A stretch of 52,193 nucleotides of DNA from Thiomicrospira sp. (GTDB lineage Bacteria > Pseudomonadota > Gammaproteobacteria > Thiomicrospirales > Thiomicrospiraceae), in contig NZ_JACUTY010000008.1 of the NCBI RefSeq assembly GCF_014859555.1, positions 1 through 52,193 of the forward strand. The letters are read 5' to 3'. Both the position numbers and the translations under genes were made by a program. Positions 43,506 through 52,084 of this stretch are shown here, one piece after another. Every line of letters begins with the position of its first letter. The stretch's first letter is position 1. The notes beneath the pieces were generated by a model that saw only the letters and a program-made list of their open reading frames with translations, did not search any database and had not been told where the DNA came from.

Positions 43506-44396
43506 TTAACCTCGCGCGGCTGCGGCGGCTGCGGCGGCTACTTCGTCTGCAAAGTTTAATACTTCTTTTTCGATACCTTCGCCTACTTCTAGACGAATGA
43601 AGCGAGTAACAGAAGCCTCGTTTGCTTTTAATAGTTTCTCTACGGTTTGATCCGGGTCCTTAACAAAAGGCTGACCAAGCAAGGTAATCTCTTCCAAGAA
43701 TTTACGGATACGACCATCAATCATTTTTTCAATGATTTCCATTGGTTTACCGCTTTCTTTTGCCTGCTCTGTCAAGATTTCACGCTCTTTTTTAAGCATG
43801 CCTTGATCAACGTCGTCAGACGAAATCGCTTGTGGCTTAGTTGCCGCAACATGCATTGCTACGTCACGAATAAGGGCTTCATTACCGTTATTCATCGCAA
43901 CCACAACACCGATTTTTTCACCGTGCTGGTAGCTACCGATTTCACCACTTGAGGTTTCAACAATCTCAACACGACGAATTTGCATGTTTTCGCCAATTTT
44001 AGCGACTAAGGCACGACGGGTTTCATCAATGGTTTTGCCAGACCCTAATGTTTGTTTTTCTAGGTCTTCAACACTCGTAAAACCTTTCTCAAGTACAACC
44101 TTAGCCACCGCATTTGCAAACGTCTGGAATTCATCAGCTTTTGCAACGAAATCTGTTTCACAGTTAACTTCAACAATCGCGGCTTTTTTCTTGTCATCAG
44201 AAATAGCAATCGCGATCACACCTTCTGAGGCTACACGACCGGCTTTTTTATCTGCCCCTGCCATGCCTTTAACGCGCAAAAATTCAATTGCCGCGTCCAA
44301 ATCACCCTGATTTTCATCCAAGGCTTTTTTACAATCCATCATGCCTGCGCCGGTTCTTTCGCGCAATTCTTTTACCATCGCTGCAGAAACTGCCAT
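43506..44396 (-). CDS. tsf: Translation elongation factor Ts
   Basis: I choose the ATG at 44396 (296 residues), with AAGGAA upstream and the canonical start [21 protein letters not shown]. An open frame 26 codons longer reads through the two intergenic palindromes and is not real. EF-Ts recharges EF-Tu with GTP. The TDFVAK motif that contacts EF-Tu is intact ([14 protein letters not shown]). The C-terminus is an unusual run of eight alanines followed by Arg-Gly, encoded by a GGC/GCG-type trinucleotide repeat. Confidence 0.97.
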   Translation of the reverse strand: MAVSAAMVKELRERTGAGMMDCKKALDENQGDLDAAIEFLRVKGMAGADKKAGRVASEGVIAIAISDDKKKAAIVEVNCETDFVAKADEFQTFANAVAKVVLEKGFTSVEDLEKQTLGSGKTIDETRRALVAKIGENMQIRRVEIVETSSGEIGSYQHGEKIGVVVAMNNGNEALIRDVAMHVAATKPQAISSDDVDQGMLKKEREILTEQAKESGKPMEIIEKMIDGRIRKFLEEITLLGQPFVKDPDQTVEKLLKANEASVTRFIRLEVGEGIEKEVLNFADEVAAAAAAAARG

Positions 44397-44437
44397 GTTT
44401 AAATTCCTTCTAAATAATCTTTGCTTGGTTAGAAACA

Positions 44438-44449
44438 ACCAGGCCTGGT
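44438..44449. repeat. Iterated palindrome between rpsB and tsf, copy 1
   Basis: Core at 44439-44448, the first of an exact tandem pair in the 88-base gap. Confidence 0.92.
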
Positions 44450-44452
44450 ATG

Positions 44453-44464
44453 ACCAGGCCTGGT
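44453..44464. repeat. Iterated palindrome between rpsB and tsf, copy 2
   Basis: Core at 44454-44463, 15 bases from the start of copy 1, the closest spacing in the window. In the rpsB-tsf RNA the pair could form two short hairpins or one combined stem. Confidence 0.92.
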
Positions 44465-44484
44465 GATAATGCATTAAACCTTAA

Positions 44485-45231
44485 TTAAACGGCTTTTTCT
44501 TCCGTCTCTACGGCTTCAACAAACTCATCGGCAGCAGAGGCTGTCGTAATACTAGCTTTCGCTTCCATTACGGTATCCGCCATTGCTTCTAAATAAAGCT
44601 TGATCGCACGTAATGCATCATCGTTACCAGGGATAATATAATCCACGCCATCTGGATTGTTGTTAGTATCAACTACACCAATAACGGGGATACCTAGTTT
44701 TTTTGCTTCCAAAATGGCAATGTCTTCGTTACCAGTATCGATAACAAAAATAGCATCCGGCATCGCACGCATATCTTTAATACCGCCCAAAGACAACTCT
44801 AACTTATCTAGCTCACGAGTTAGGGTCAAAGCTTCACGCTTAGTGATTTTGTCGAAGGTGCCATCTTGCTGCATCGCTTCAAGCTCTTTCAAACGTTTAA
44901 TCGACTGTTTGATAGTTTTAAAGTTAGTCAACATACCACCTAACCAACGATGGTTTACATAAGGCATACCACAACGAGTCGCTTGCTCAGCAACGAGTTC
45001 GCGCGCCGCGCGCTTCGTACCAACAAACAAAATCTTACCTTTATTGGCGACAACTGAGCCGGCAAAGTTCAACGCATCGTTGAACATAGGAAGGGTTTTT
45101 TCAAGGTTTACAATATGGATCTTGTTACGAGCACCAAAGATGTATTGACCCATTTTTGGGTTCCAATAACGGGTTTGGTGTCCAAAGTGACAGCCCGCTT
45201 CAAGCATTTGACGCATTGTTACTTTTGCCAT
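44485..45231 (-). CDS. rpsB: 30S ribosomal protein S2
   Basis: This 248-residue protein has the conserved start [24 protein letters not shown] (first ~27 residues), the [11 protein letters not shown] segment, and the signature PDAIFVIDT followed by [16 protein letters not shown]. It ends with an acidic tail (VEAVETEEK). It is the first gene of rpsB-tsf, has a strong consensus promoter, and a structured leader of about 150 bases. S2 represses its own operon in E. coli, so the leader is a plausible regulatory target. Confidence 0.98.
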   Translation of the reverse strand: MAKVTMRQMLEAGCHFGHQTRYWNPKMGQYIFGARNKIHIVNLEKTLPMFNDALNFAGSVVANKGKILFVGTKRAARELVAEQATRCGMPYVNHRWLGGMLTNFKTIKQSIKRLKELEAMQQDGTFDKITKREALTLTRELDKLELSLGGIKDMRAMPDAIFVIDTGNEDIAILEAKKLGIPVIGVVDTNNNPDGVDYIIPGNDDALRAIKLYLEAMADTVMEAKASITTASAADEFVEAVETEEKAV

Positions 45232-45259
45232 GTTTCTCTCCAGTTTTGGGTTAGGCCTC

Positions 45260-45330
45260 CGTTTACCCAGCTAAAACGAACTAAGCCAATCAATCTGAGC
45301 TTAGCACCCCGTTTTATGTTCCGGTAAACG
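45260..45330 (-). promoter_or_regulatory. Structured rpsB leader, candidate S2 autoregulatory element
   Basis: An 8-base stem (45260-45267 with 45323-45330, CGTTTACC/GGTAAACG) encloses a perfect hairpin (CTAAGC at 45281-45286 with GCTTAG at 45299-45304). It lies in the rpsB 5' untranslated region, ending about 30 bases before the ATG. Confidence 0.55.
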
Positions 45331-45386
45331 TGTGTTTTAATTAAAGTTGCGTTATTTTCAAAACGCGTTTAAAAATAAGCGCGGAA

Positions 45387-45415
45387 TTTATACCATAACA
45401 CCCCCTAATACTCAA
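45387..45415 (-). promoter_or_regulatory. rpsB-tsf promoter
   Basis: On the minus strand, TTGAGT (45415-45410) and TATAAA (45392-45387) are 17 bases apart, with a GC-rich discriminator (CCGCGC) after the -10. That arrangement is typical of stringently controlled ribosomal promoters. Transcription should begin near 45380. Confidence 0.75.
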
Positions 45416-45448
45416 GCCTTCAAGCTAGAAATAACATCAAAATAGGCC

Positions 45449-45470
45449 TATTAATAAATATTTATTAATA
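45449..45470. promoter_or_regulatory. 22-base perfect AT-only palindrome between rpsB and map
   Basis: The sequence is fully symmetric and made only of A and T. It overlaps a second perfect palindrome, AATAGGCCTATT (45441-45452). It lies upstream of both divergent promoters in the 326-base gap 45232-45557, which otherwise holds the rpsB leader and promoter and a map promoter candidate. Confidence 0.7.
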
Positions 45471-45476
45471 TCAGGC

Positions 45477-45505
45477 TTGTTAGCACTTTAGCTCCAGCCT
45501 AGATA
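45477..45505 (+). promoter_or_regulatory. Candidate map promoter
   Basis: TTGTTA (45477-45482) and TAGATA (45500-45505) are 17 bases apart and about 50 bases upstream of the map ATG. The fit is moderate. Confidence 0.4.
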
Positions 45506-45557
45506 TCTGTTAGACTTTAATGCATATTATATTGGCTTGGAATAAACACAATCGACT

Positions 45558-46334
45558 ATGAGTATTATCTTAAAAACCCCTCAACAAATTGAAAAAATGC
45601 GCGTAGCTGGCCGTTTAGCGGCTGATGTGCTTGAAATGTTAACCCCTCTTGTCAAACCGGGGGTCACCACCGAGGAACTTAATCAAAAAGCGCACGATTA
45701 TATGACTCAGGTACAAGACACCGTGCCGGCCACGTTGAATTACCATGGGTTTCCTAAGTCTATTTGCACCTCCATTAACCAAGTCGTCTGTCACGGTATC
45801 CCCGGCGATAAAAAACTCAAAAAAGGTGACATCATTAATATAGATGTCACGGTCATTAAAGATGGGTTTCATGGCGACACCAGCATGATGTTTGAAGTCG
45901 GTGAGGTAGCACCCTTTGCCTCTCGTCTCTGTCGCATCGCACATGAGTGTTTATGGAAAGGCATCCAGCAGGTTAAACCAAGAGCCACACTTTACGATGT
46001 TGCTTTTGCGATTGAACAACATGCCCATGCCAACGATTGTTCAGTGGTTAAGGAATACTGTGGACACGGGATTGGAGAGGATTTTCACGAAGAACCTCAG
46101 GTTTTGCACTACAGTTCTCAAGAACAAAAACGCATCCTACTCAAGCCCGGCATGACATTTACAATTGAACCGATGATTAACTTGGGACGCCCAGAGGTTA
46201 AGTTACTTGGTGACGGCTGGACAGTCGTAACGAAAGACCGAACCTTATCGGCTCAATGGGAACATACATTACTTGTTACCGAGTCTGGCTACGAAATTTT
46301 CACTTTAAGAACCGGTGAGCAACCTCTTTTATAG
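45558..46334 (+). CDS. map: Methionine aminopeptidase, type I
   Basis: This 258-residue enzyme removes N-terminal methionine from new proteins. The five metal ligands of the pita-bread fold are visible: Asp in INIDVTV, Asp in FHGDTSMMF, His in CGHGIGEDFHEEP, Glu in FTIEPMI and Glu in QWEHTLLV. KSICTSINQVVCHGIP is the substrate-side signature. It diverges from rpsB, as in E. coli, and is followed by glnD, whose start is at or just beyond the map stop. Confidence 0.98.
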   Translation: MSIILKTPQQIEKMRVAGRLAADVLEMLTPLVKPGVTTEELNQKAHDYMTQVQDTVPATLNYHGFPKSICTSINQVVCHGIPGDKKLKKGDIINIDVTVIKDGFHGDTSMMFEVGEVAPFASRLCRIAHECLWKGIQQVKPRATLYDVAFAIEQHAHANDCSVVKEYCGHGIGEDFHEEPQVLHYSSQEQKRILLKPGMTFTIEPMINLGRPEVKLLGDGWTVVTKDRTLSAQWEHTLLVTESGYEIFTLRTGEQPLL

Positions 46335-46350
46335 GCTAAAGACTCAAATA

Positions 46351-48969
46351 ATGCATTCTCAACCCGACCTGCCTAGCTTCATTAATGCGCTCAAACAACC
46401 GGATATCGCGGCGAAGGTCGGGCGCGATATGCTTCAAGGCTTTAGCACACACCAATTTAATCAATTTGACCAAGGTACGGCCGTTTCTGAATTGATTAAA
46501 GAGCGTTCAGTATTTATTGATCAAATCCTCAAAAAGATCTGGCACCACAGTTTTGATGCCGAAAACTTTGCCCTAGTGGCCGTAGGCGGATATGGACGCG
46601 GTGAACTCCACCCCCACTCGGATATTGATTTACTGATTTTATGTAAAACCCCCTTTACCGATGCCGATAAAATTAGTCAATTTATTACCCTACTATGGGA
46701 CATGGGGTTTGAAGTCGGGCATGCTATTCGAACCGTTGAAGAATGCCATCAAGCCGGTTTAGATGACATCACCACCGCTACCAACTTATTAGAAGCACGT
46801 TGGATTACCGGCAGTTACGAGCTGTTTGAAGCCTTGCAAACTATTTGGAAATTAGACGACTTCTGGCCCAGTCAAGCTTTTTTTGAAGCCAAACTCACAG
46901 AGCAAGCACAGCGCCATAAACGTTTTCACGACACGGTTTACCAACTCGAACCCAATATCAAAGAAAGCCCAGGTGGTTTACGTGATATTCAAACCATTTT
47001 CTGGGTCGCAAAACGCCATTTTAACGCCACCTCCATTCACCAATTGGTTCAAAAACAATTCATCACACCCGACGAATACCGCGAATTGGACGCGGCTTAC
47101 AAGTTTTTAAGCCGTGTGCGTTTTATATTACATCGCTTAAAAAATCGCCGTGAAGACCGTCTACTATTCGACAATCAACAACAAGTCGCCGAAACCTTTA
47201 ACTATCAAGACACCAGTGAAAAACTAGCGGTAGAGCAGTTCATGAATAGCTACTATCGAAACTTGCGTGCGGTGGTCAAACTTAACGAAATTTTACTGCA
47301 ACACTTTTATGAAGAAATCTTCACTCAACAATCCCAAAAAGTAACCAAGATTAACCAACGATTTCAACTGGTTAATAACTACCTCGACATCCGTACCGAA
47401 CAAGTATTTCAACAATTTCCAAGCGCCCTGCTTGAACTCTTTATTATTGTAGAAAATGATCCCAGCATTGCCGGTATCCGAGCTCGAACGATCCGACTGT
47501 TACGTGAAAACTTACATTTAATTGATGAATCGTTTCGTAACGACCCCATTAACAAAGCTTTATTTATAGAAATATTCCGCCAACCCAAAGGGGTCAACGC
47601 GTCCTTAAAACGTATGCATAGCTACGGCATTTTGGAGGCTTATATCCCCGCTTTCCATAAAATATCTGGCCTGATGCAGTTTAATATTTTTCACGCCTAT
47701 ACGGTCGATGAGCACACTATATTAGTGATTCGTTATTTAAGACGTTTTTTCATCAAAGAATATGCGTTTGAATTCCCCACGGCTCATCAAGTTGCACGCT
47801 CTATTTGCAAGCCCGAAATCCTGTTTCTGGCGGGCTTATTCCACGACATTGCAAAAGGTCGAAACGGTGCTCATGAAGTATTGGGAGCCGACGATGCATT
47901 ACAATTTTGCAAAGCGCATAACTTATCCGATAACGACACCAAGCTAGTGGCTTGGCTAGTACGACATCATCTTGAATTCTCAAGCGTTGCTCAGCGTAAA
48001 GATTTAAGTGATCCGAACGTCATTTTAGAATTTGCTCGCTTAGTCGGTGACCAAAACCGCCTGAACTATTTATATTTGCTAACCGTAGCCGATGTTTGCT
48101 CCACCTCGGACGATGTTTGGAACGACTGGAAAAACGCGCTATTTTTAGAGTTATTTAACGAAACCTCCAACGCGCTTGATAAAGCCCTCGAAGTTCCGAA
48201 AGACAAAACCAAAAAAGCCTTACTTCATCAAGAAAAAGCACGCGAAATCCTGGCCAAAAATGCCCTTAATGCCAGCGATTACCAAGCCTTGTGGAATAGT
48301 TTGAAAAAGACTGAGTTTTTTAATCGCCAAACACCGCTCGAAATTAGTCGAATTACACAACAACTTTATCAAACACCGCTCGAAGCAATGGCAATATCCA
48401 TTACCGGAAAAACCCACCGTGGTGCGTCTGAGTTAATGATCTACATGCCTAACCGAGACTTTTTATTTGCTCAGATCACCCAAACGCTGGATAACTTAAA
48501 CTTAAACATTGTAGAAGCCAAAGTCTATTCAACACGTGAAAATATGACCTTGGTTTTGGTCTACTTTTTAGATAGAGATCAAGTCGCAATTGAAGACCCG
48601 GATTTACTAGAACGAATCAAACTTAAATTGGAACACAACTTAATTGATCATCCACCGATTAAACCCTTGGTTAACCACACGAAAGAACGTCGAATCCGTC
48701 ACTTTAAAACCCCCACCAAAGTTCAATTTCAAGATTTAAGCAAAAAATTCACGGAAATCACAATTTTGACAAAGGATATACCCGGTCTGCTTTCACGTGT
48801 TGGCCAAGCTTTTAGAGACTGTGAAATCCGCATGCACGATGCCAAAATTAATACGGTCGGCGAAAAAGCCGAAGACACGTTTATAATTAGCACCACACTC
48901 AATGAAGCCATCCCGGTTGAGCACCAACAACAACTCACAAAAACCTTAATGACCTATATTGAGTCCTGA
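46351..48969 (+). CDS. glnD: Bifunctional uridylyltransferase/uridylyl-removing enzyme GlnD
   Basis: This protein has 872 residues from the ATG at 46351. A GTG at 46315 overlapping map would add 12, and neither start has a strong binding site. GlnD senses glutamine and uridylylates or de-uridylylates PII proteins. The nucleotidyltransferase motif GGYGRGELHPHSDIDLL is near residue 75. The HD domain (FHDIAKGRNGAHE, then VRHHLEFS) lies around 500-550. Two ACT domains form the C-terminus (TGKTHRGASELMIYMPNRDFLFA-like near 695, ILTKDIPGLLSRVGQAF near 810). The domain order and length match the family (about 890). Confidence 0.96.
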   Translation: MHSQPDLPSFINALKQPDIAAKVGRDMLQGFSTHQFNQFDQGTAVSELIKERSVFIDQILKKIWHHSFDAENFALVAVGGYGRGELHPHSDIDLLILCKTPFTDADKISQFITLLWDMGFEVGHAIRTVEECHQAGLDDITTATNLLEARWITGSYELFEALQTIWKLDDFWPSQAFFEAKLTEQAQRHKRFHDTVYQLEPNIKESPGGLRDIQTIFWVAKRHFNATSIHQLVQKQFITPDEYRELDAAYKFLSRVRFILHRLKNRREDRLLFDNQQQVAETFNYQDTSEKLAVEQFMNSYYRNLRAVVKLNEILLQHFYEEIFTQQSQKVTKINQRFQLVNNYLDIRTEQVFQQFPSALLELFIIVENDPSIAGIRARTIRLLRENLHLIDESFRNDPINKALFIEIFRQPKGVNASLKRMHSYGILEAYIPAFHKISGLMQFNIFHAYTVDEHTILVIRYLRRFFIKEYAFEFPTAHQVARSICKPEILFLAGLFHDIAKGRNGAHEVLGADDALQFCKAHNLSDNDTKLVAWLVRHHLEFSSVAQRKDLSDPNVILEFARLVGDQNRLNYLYLLTVADVCSTSDDVWNDWKNALFLELFNETSNALDKALEVPKDKTKKALLHQEKAREILAKNALNASDYQALWNSLKKTEFFNRQTPLEISRITQQLYQTPLEAMAISITGKTHRGASELMIYMPNRDFLFAQITQTLDNLNLNIVEAKVYSTRENMTLVLVYFLDRDQVAIEDPDLLERIKLKLEHNLIDHPPIKPLVNHTKERRIRHFKTPTKVQFQDLSKKFTEITILTKDIPGLLSRVGQAFRDCEIRMHDAKINTVGEKAEDTFIISTTLNEAIPVEHQQQLTKTLMTYIES

Positions 48970-49371
48970 TCACACCAAACCAGACCCAGCATCAAGCTTA
49001 ACGGCTTCAAAAAGCTCAACAGCATTGTGATCCAAATCTCTTAAAAATAAAGCCTGACGCCCTGAGCGGCTAAGCGTGTATTGAACACCTTGTTCGTCAA
49101 GCAACCGAGCAAACTCATCAATGCTGTCGACTCTTAAGGCAAAGTGCTGGTCTCGTCCACCATGCTGGGGTCGAGTTGCTTGCTCATAAGGATTCGGCAG
49201 CTGCATGATGTGCAAACTTTGCCCGTCCCCCAAACTTAGCCAATAACCGTCAAAGCCTAAATTGGGTCTATCTAAACAACTTAAGCCTAACAACCCTTGA
49301 TAAAACGCCAAACTCGCCTGAGCATCTTTTACCAAAATACTGACATGGTCGAAGCCGACTACTTTCGCCAC
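48970..49371 (-). CDS. VOC-superfamily protein (glyoxalase/dioxygenase fold)
   Basis: I start at the GTG at 49371 (133 residues), because GGAGG lies four to five bases upstream. An in-frame start further upstream would place this site inside the gene. The paired beta-alpha-beta-beta-beta modules are clear: GFDHVSILVKDAQASLAFYQGLLGL-type N-module (residues about 5-30) and FALRVDSIDEFARLLDEQG then FLRDLDHNAVELFE in the C-module. His in the first strand and Glu in VELFE are likely metal ligands. The substrate is unknown. Its stop abuts the glnD stop, so the two converge without spacer. Confidence 0.85.
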   Translation of the reverse strand: MAKVVGFDHVSILVKDAQASLAFYQGLLGLSCLDRPNLGFDGYWLSLGDGQSLHIMQLPNPYEQATRPQHGGRDQHFALRVDSIDEFARLLDEQGVQYTLSRSGRQALFLRDLDHNAVELFEAVKLDAGSGLV

Positions 49372-49457
49372 ACTGCCTCCTTTTTTCTTTAGGCCATAAA
49401 TCAAAAATGTTACAATTAAACAATTGTATTTTAATTAAGTAAACGGAAACTATAAAT

Positions 49458-50285
49458 ATGTCTGCGGATCTACAGCAAATTATTGAAGCGGCGTTTGAAC
49501 GTCGTGCCGAAATCACGCCAAAAAATGTTGATGCGGAAACCAAACGCGCCATTCAAGAAAGCCTACATTTATTGGACAGCGGCCAAATGCGTGTGGCAGA
49601 ACGTCAATCAGTCGGCAAATGGACCGTTAACGAATGGTTAAAAAAGGCGGTGTTACTGTCTTTCCGTACCGAAGATAACGTGGTAATGAACTCGTCTGAA
49701 ACTCGTTATTTTGACAAGGTGCCGTCCAAATTCGCCGATTATTCACAAGCCGATTTTGAAGCGGCTGGCGTGCGTGTTGTACCACCTGCCATGGCACGTC
49801 GCGGCTCTTACATTGCACCAAGCACGGTTTTGATGCCGTCTTATGTCAACATTGGCGCTTATGTCGACTCAGGCACCATGGTTGATACCTGGGTAACGGT
49901 GGGTTCTTGTGCGCAAATTGGTAAAAACGTACACTTATCTGGCGGGGTTGGTATCGGTGGCGTACTTGAGCCATTACAAGCCGCGCCGACGATTATTGAA
50001 GACAACTGCTTTATCGGTGCACGCTCTGAAGTAGTTGAAGGCGTGATTGTTGAAGAAGGCTCTGTTATCTCGATGGGCGTTTATATAGGCCAATCAACTC
50101 GTATTTATGATCGCGAAACTGGCGAAATCCATTACGGACGAGTACCGGCTGGGTCAGTTGTGGTTTCTGGAAACCTACCATCAAAAGATGGCTCATACAG
50201 CCTATATTGTGCGGTAATCGTGAAAAAAGTGGACGCCAAGACACTCGGAAAAGTGGGCATTAACGAGTTGTTACGCGACATTTAA
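49458..50285 (+). CDS. dapD: Tetrahydrodipicolinate N-succinyltransferase
   Basis: This 275-residue trimeric acyltransferase performs the succinylation step of lysine/diaminopimelate synthesis. The N-terminal helical domain precedes a left-handed beta-helix with the Gly-rich [35 protein letters not shown] and [14 protein letters not shown]. The length matches E. coli DapD (274). dapE lies about 430 bases downstream on the same strand, beyond a strong terminator, so the two are probably transcribed separately. Confidence 0.98.
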   Translation: MSADLQQIIEAAFERRAEITPKNVDAETKRAIQESLHLLDSGQMRVAERQSVGKWTVNEWLKKAVLLSFRTEDNVVMNSSETRYFDKVPSKFADYSQADFEAAGVRVVPPAMARRGSYIAPSTVLMPSYVNIGAYVDSGTMVDTWVTVGSCAQIGKNVHLSGGVGIGGVLEPLQAAPTIIEDNCFIGARSEVVEGVIVEEGSVISMGVYIGQSTRIYDRETGEIHYGRVPAGSVVVSGNLPSKDGSYSLYCAVIVKKVDAKTLGKVGINELLRDI

Positions 50286-50293
50286 TCACCCCC

Positions 50294-50316
50294 AAAAGGC
50301 GCTTTTAGCGCCTTTT
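50294..50316 (+). terminator. Intrinsic terminator of dapD
   Basis: AAAAGGCGCT and AGCGCCTTTT form a perfect 10-base stem with a TTT loop, continuing into more T. It begins eight bases after the stop codon. Confidence 0.93.
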
Positions 50317-50379
50317 TTGATTTAACCAAACATCAAGCTTAAACTCAAACAATCAAACTTTTTCTGGAACACCCTTTAC

Positions 50380-50715
50380 ATGATGACTCTCTATGGCATT
50401 TCAAATTGCGATACTGTCCGCAAGGCACGAAAATTTTTAGAGTCTGCCGGACACAGTTTTCAGCTTCATGATTTTCGCAAGGATGGATTAAACACTAAAA
50501 CTATTCAAACCTGGTTAACCTATACCGACTACAGCGACCTGATCAATAAACGCAGCACTACTTGGAAACAGCTTTCCGATACCGAACAGGCTGCGATTGA
50601 GCATCAAGATCTAGCCCTATTGATCCAACACCCAACCTTAATTAAACGGCCGGTTCTGCAACTTGATCAAAGACTACTGATCGGCTTCAAATTGGAAGAA
50701 TATCAAAACTTATGA
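50380..50715 (+). CDS. yffB: ArsC/Spx-family thioredoxin-fold protein YffB
   Basis: This 111-residue protein has the ArsC/Spx fold start [19 protein letters not shown], with a single active-site-like cysteine (Cys10) in CDTV. It lacks the second Cys of the CxxC of Spx. The C-terminal segment [22 protein letters not shown] is the conserved RP-and-GF motif of the family. YffB in other gammaproteobacteria is a putative glutathione-dependent reductase of unknown substrate and is conserved next to dapE. Two successive ATGs are possible. Its TGA overlaps the dapE ATG (ATGA). Confidence 0.92.
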   Translation: MMTLYGISNCDTVRKARKFLESAGHSFQLHDFRKDGLNTKTIQTWLTYTDYSDLINKRSTTWKQLSDTEQAAIEHQDLALLIQHPTLIKRPVLQLDQRLLIGFKLEEYQNL

Positions 50716-51851
50716 GTGCCACGATTGATTTAGCCCAAGCTCTACTCCAGATCGACTCCGTGACCCCTGATGACAAAGGCTGTCAGGATTTAATTGCCGA
50801 CTTTCTTAAGCCACTCGGATTTAACTGCGAACCCATGCCTTTTGGCGACGTCAGTAACCTGTGGGCACGCAAAGGAGACACCGGGCCGCTGTTTGTATTT
50901 GCAGGCCATACCGATGTTGTACCAACAGGCCCGTTAGGTAAGTGGAAGCACCCGCCCTTTTCAGCTGAAATTGATCAGGGAATGATGTATGCGCGCGGTG
51001 CAGCTGATATGAAAAGCAGTATTGCTTGTTTTATGGTTGCCACCGAGCGTTTTATTAAGAACTACCCACAACATAACGGCTCGATTGGATTCTTAATCAC
51101 CAGTGATGAGGAAGGTCCGGCAATTGACGGTACTGTAAAAGTGATCGAAACACTTGAAGCGCGTAATGAAAAAATCGACTATTGTTTGGTTGGTGAACCC
51201 TCAAGTGATATTAAGCTAGGTGATTCAATTAAAAATGGTCGGCGTGGCTCATTAAATGCCAAATTGACGATTAAAGGCATACAAGGCCATATTGCCTACC
51301 CACAATTAGCCGATAATCCAGTTCACAAAGCCCTACCCGCCCTAGCCGCCTTAATCGGTATTGAATGGGATCAAGGAAATGACTATTTCCCACCGACTTC
51401 TCTGCAAATATCAAACGTTCAATCTGGCACGGGTGCGACTAATGTGATTCCGGGCGAAATAGAGGTTATGTTTAATTTCCGTTTCTCTACCGAACACACC
51501 CCTGAGTCGCTCAAACAAGGTGTAATAGATTGTTTGGCTCCCTTTAACATAGACTATCAGATTGACTGGAATTTATCAGGCTTGCCGTTTGTAACACCCG
51601 CTGAAGGCGAATTAATCCAAGCCACCTCAGATGCAATTCACCAAGTGCTAAATTATCACCCCAATCTTTCCACTGGTGGCGGTACGTCAGATGGACGCTT
51701 TATTGCCCCAACTGGCGCACAAGTGATTGAGTTTGGCCCGCTAAACGACACTATTCACAAGGTGAATGAATGTGTTAGTGTTAAGGATCTCGAATTGTTA
51801 ACCGATATCTATTATCAAATGATGATTAACCTGCTCATACAAAAGGCGTAA
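50712..51851 (+). CDS. dapE: Succinyl-diaminopimelate desuccinylase
   Basis: This 379-residue M20-family di-zinc hydrolase releases succinate to give LL-diaminopimelate for lysine and peptidoglycan. The metal and catalytic motifs are [26 protein letters not shown], and the general-base pair in [13 protein letters not shown]. Then come VGEPSS and, near the C-terminus, [11 protein letters not shown] with HKVNE. The length matches E. coli DapE (375). It is coupled to yffB by a 4-base overlap. A small membrane-protein gene follows three bases later. Confidence 0.98.
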   Translation: MSATIDLAQALLQIDSVTPDDKGCQDLIADFLKPLGFNCEPMPFGDVSNLWARKGDTGPLFVFAGHTDVVPTGPLGKWKHPPFSAEIDQGMMYARGAADMKSSIACFMVATERFIKNYPQHNGSIGFLITSDEEGPAIDGTVKVIETLEARNEKIDYCLVGEPSSDIKLGDSIKNGRRGSLNAKLTIKGIQGHIAYPQLADNPVHKALPALAALIGIEWDQGNDYFPPTSLQISNVQSGTGATNVIPGEIEVMFNFRFSTEHTPESLKQGVIDCLAPFNIDYQIDWNLSGLPFVTPAEGELIQATSDAIHQVLNYHPNLSTGGGTSDGRFIAPTGAQVIEFGPLNDTIHKVNECVSVKDLELLTDIYYQMMINLLIQKA

Positions 51852-51853
51852 TT

Positions 51854-52084
51854 ATGGAACTCCCTATCTGGCTGGAATATTTACTTATTGGCCTTCAAAT
51901 CGGTGCCTTATTTGTTTTTATATGGCTGGTATGGCCGCTGATTAAAGGGGAAAAATGGCGTAAAAAGTTTATTGAAAACAAGCAAGCTTTTTCCATTCTG
52001 ATCGTCTTCATTCTCGTATTTATATTTGTATACGGTTTAAGCTTTCTATTCGATGCATTATTTCCGGTCGAAACCCTCTATTAA
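51854..52084 (+). CDS. Small two-helix membrane protein of unknown function
   Basis: This is a 76-residue protein with two strongly hydrophobic segments (about residues 8-29 and 45-68). They are separated by a basic loop (KGEKWRKKFIENKQ), which by the positive-inside rule would face the cytoplasm, leaving both ends outside. No known family is recognised. AAGGCG about six bases upstream and a two-base gap after the dapE stop indicate co-translation. E. coli also has a small membrane-protein gene (ypfN) after dapE, but that protein has one helix and no clear similarity here. Confidence 0.75.
   Translation: MELPIWLEYLLIGLQIGALFVFIWLVWPLIKGEKWRKKFIENKQAFSILIVFILVFIFVYGLSFLFDALFPVETLY

Noticed and set aside
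44397-44474. A 26-codon N-terminal extension of tsf
   Set aside because: It reads through the two intergenic palindromes, lacks a family match and ignores the AAGGAA site before the canonical MAVSAA start.
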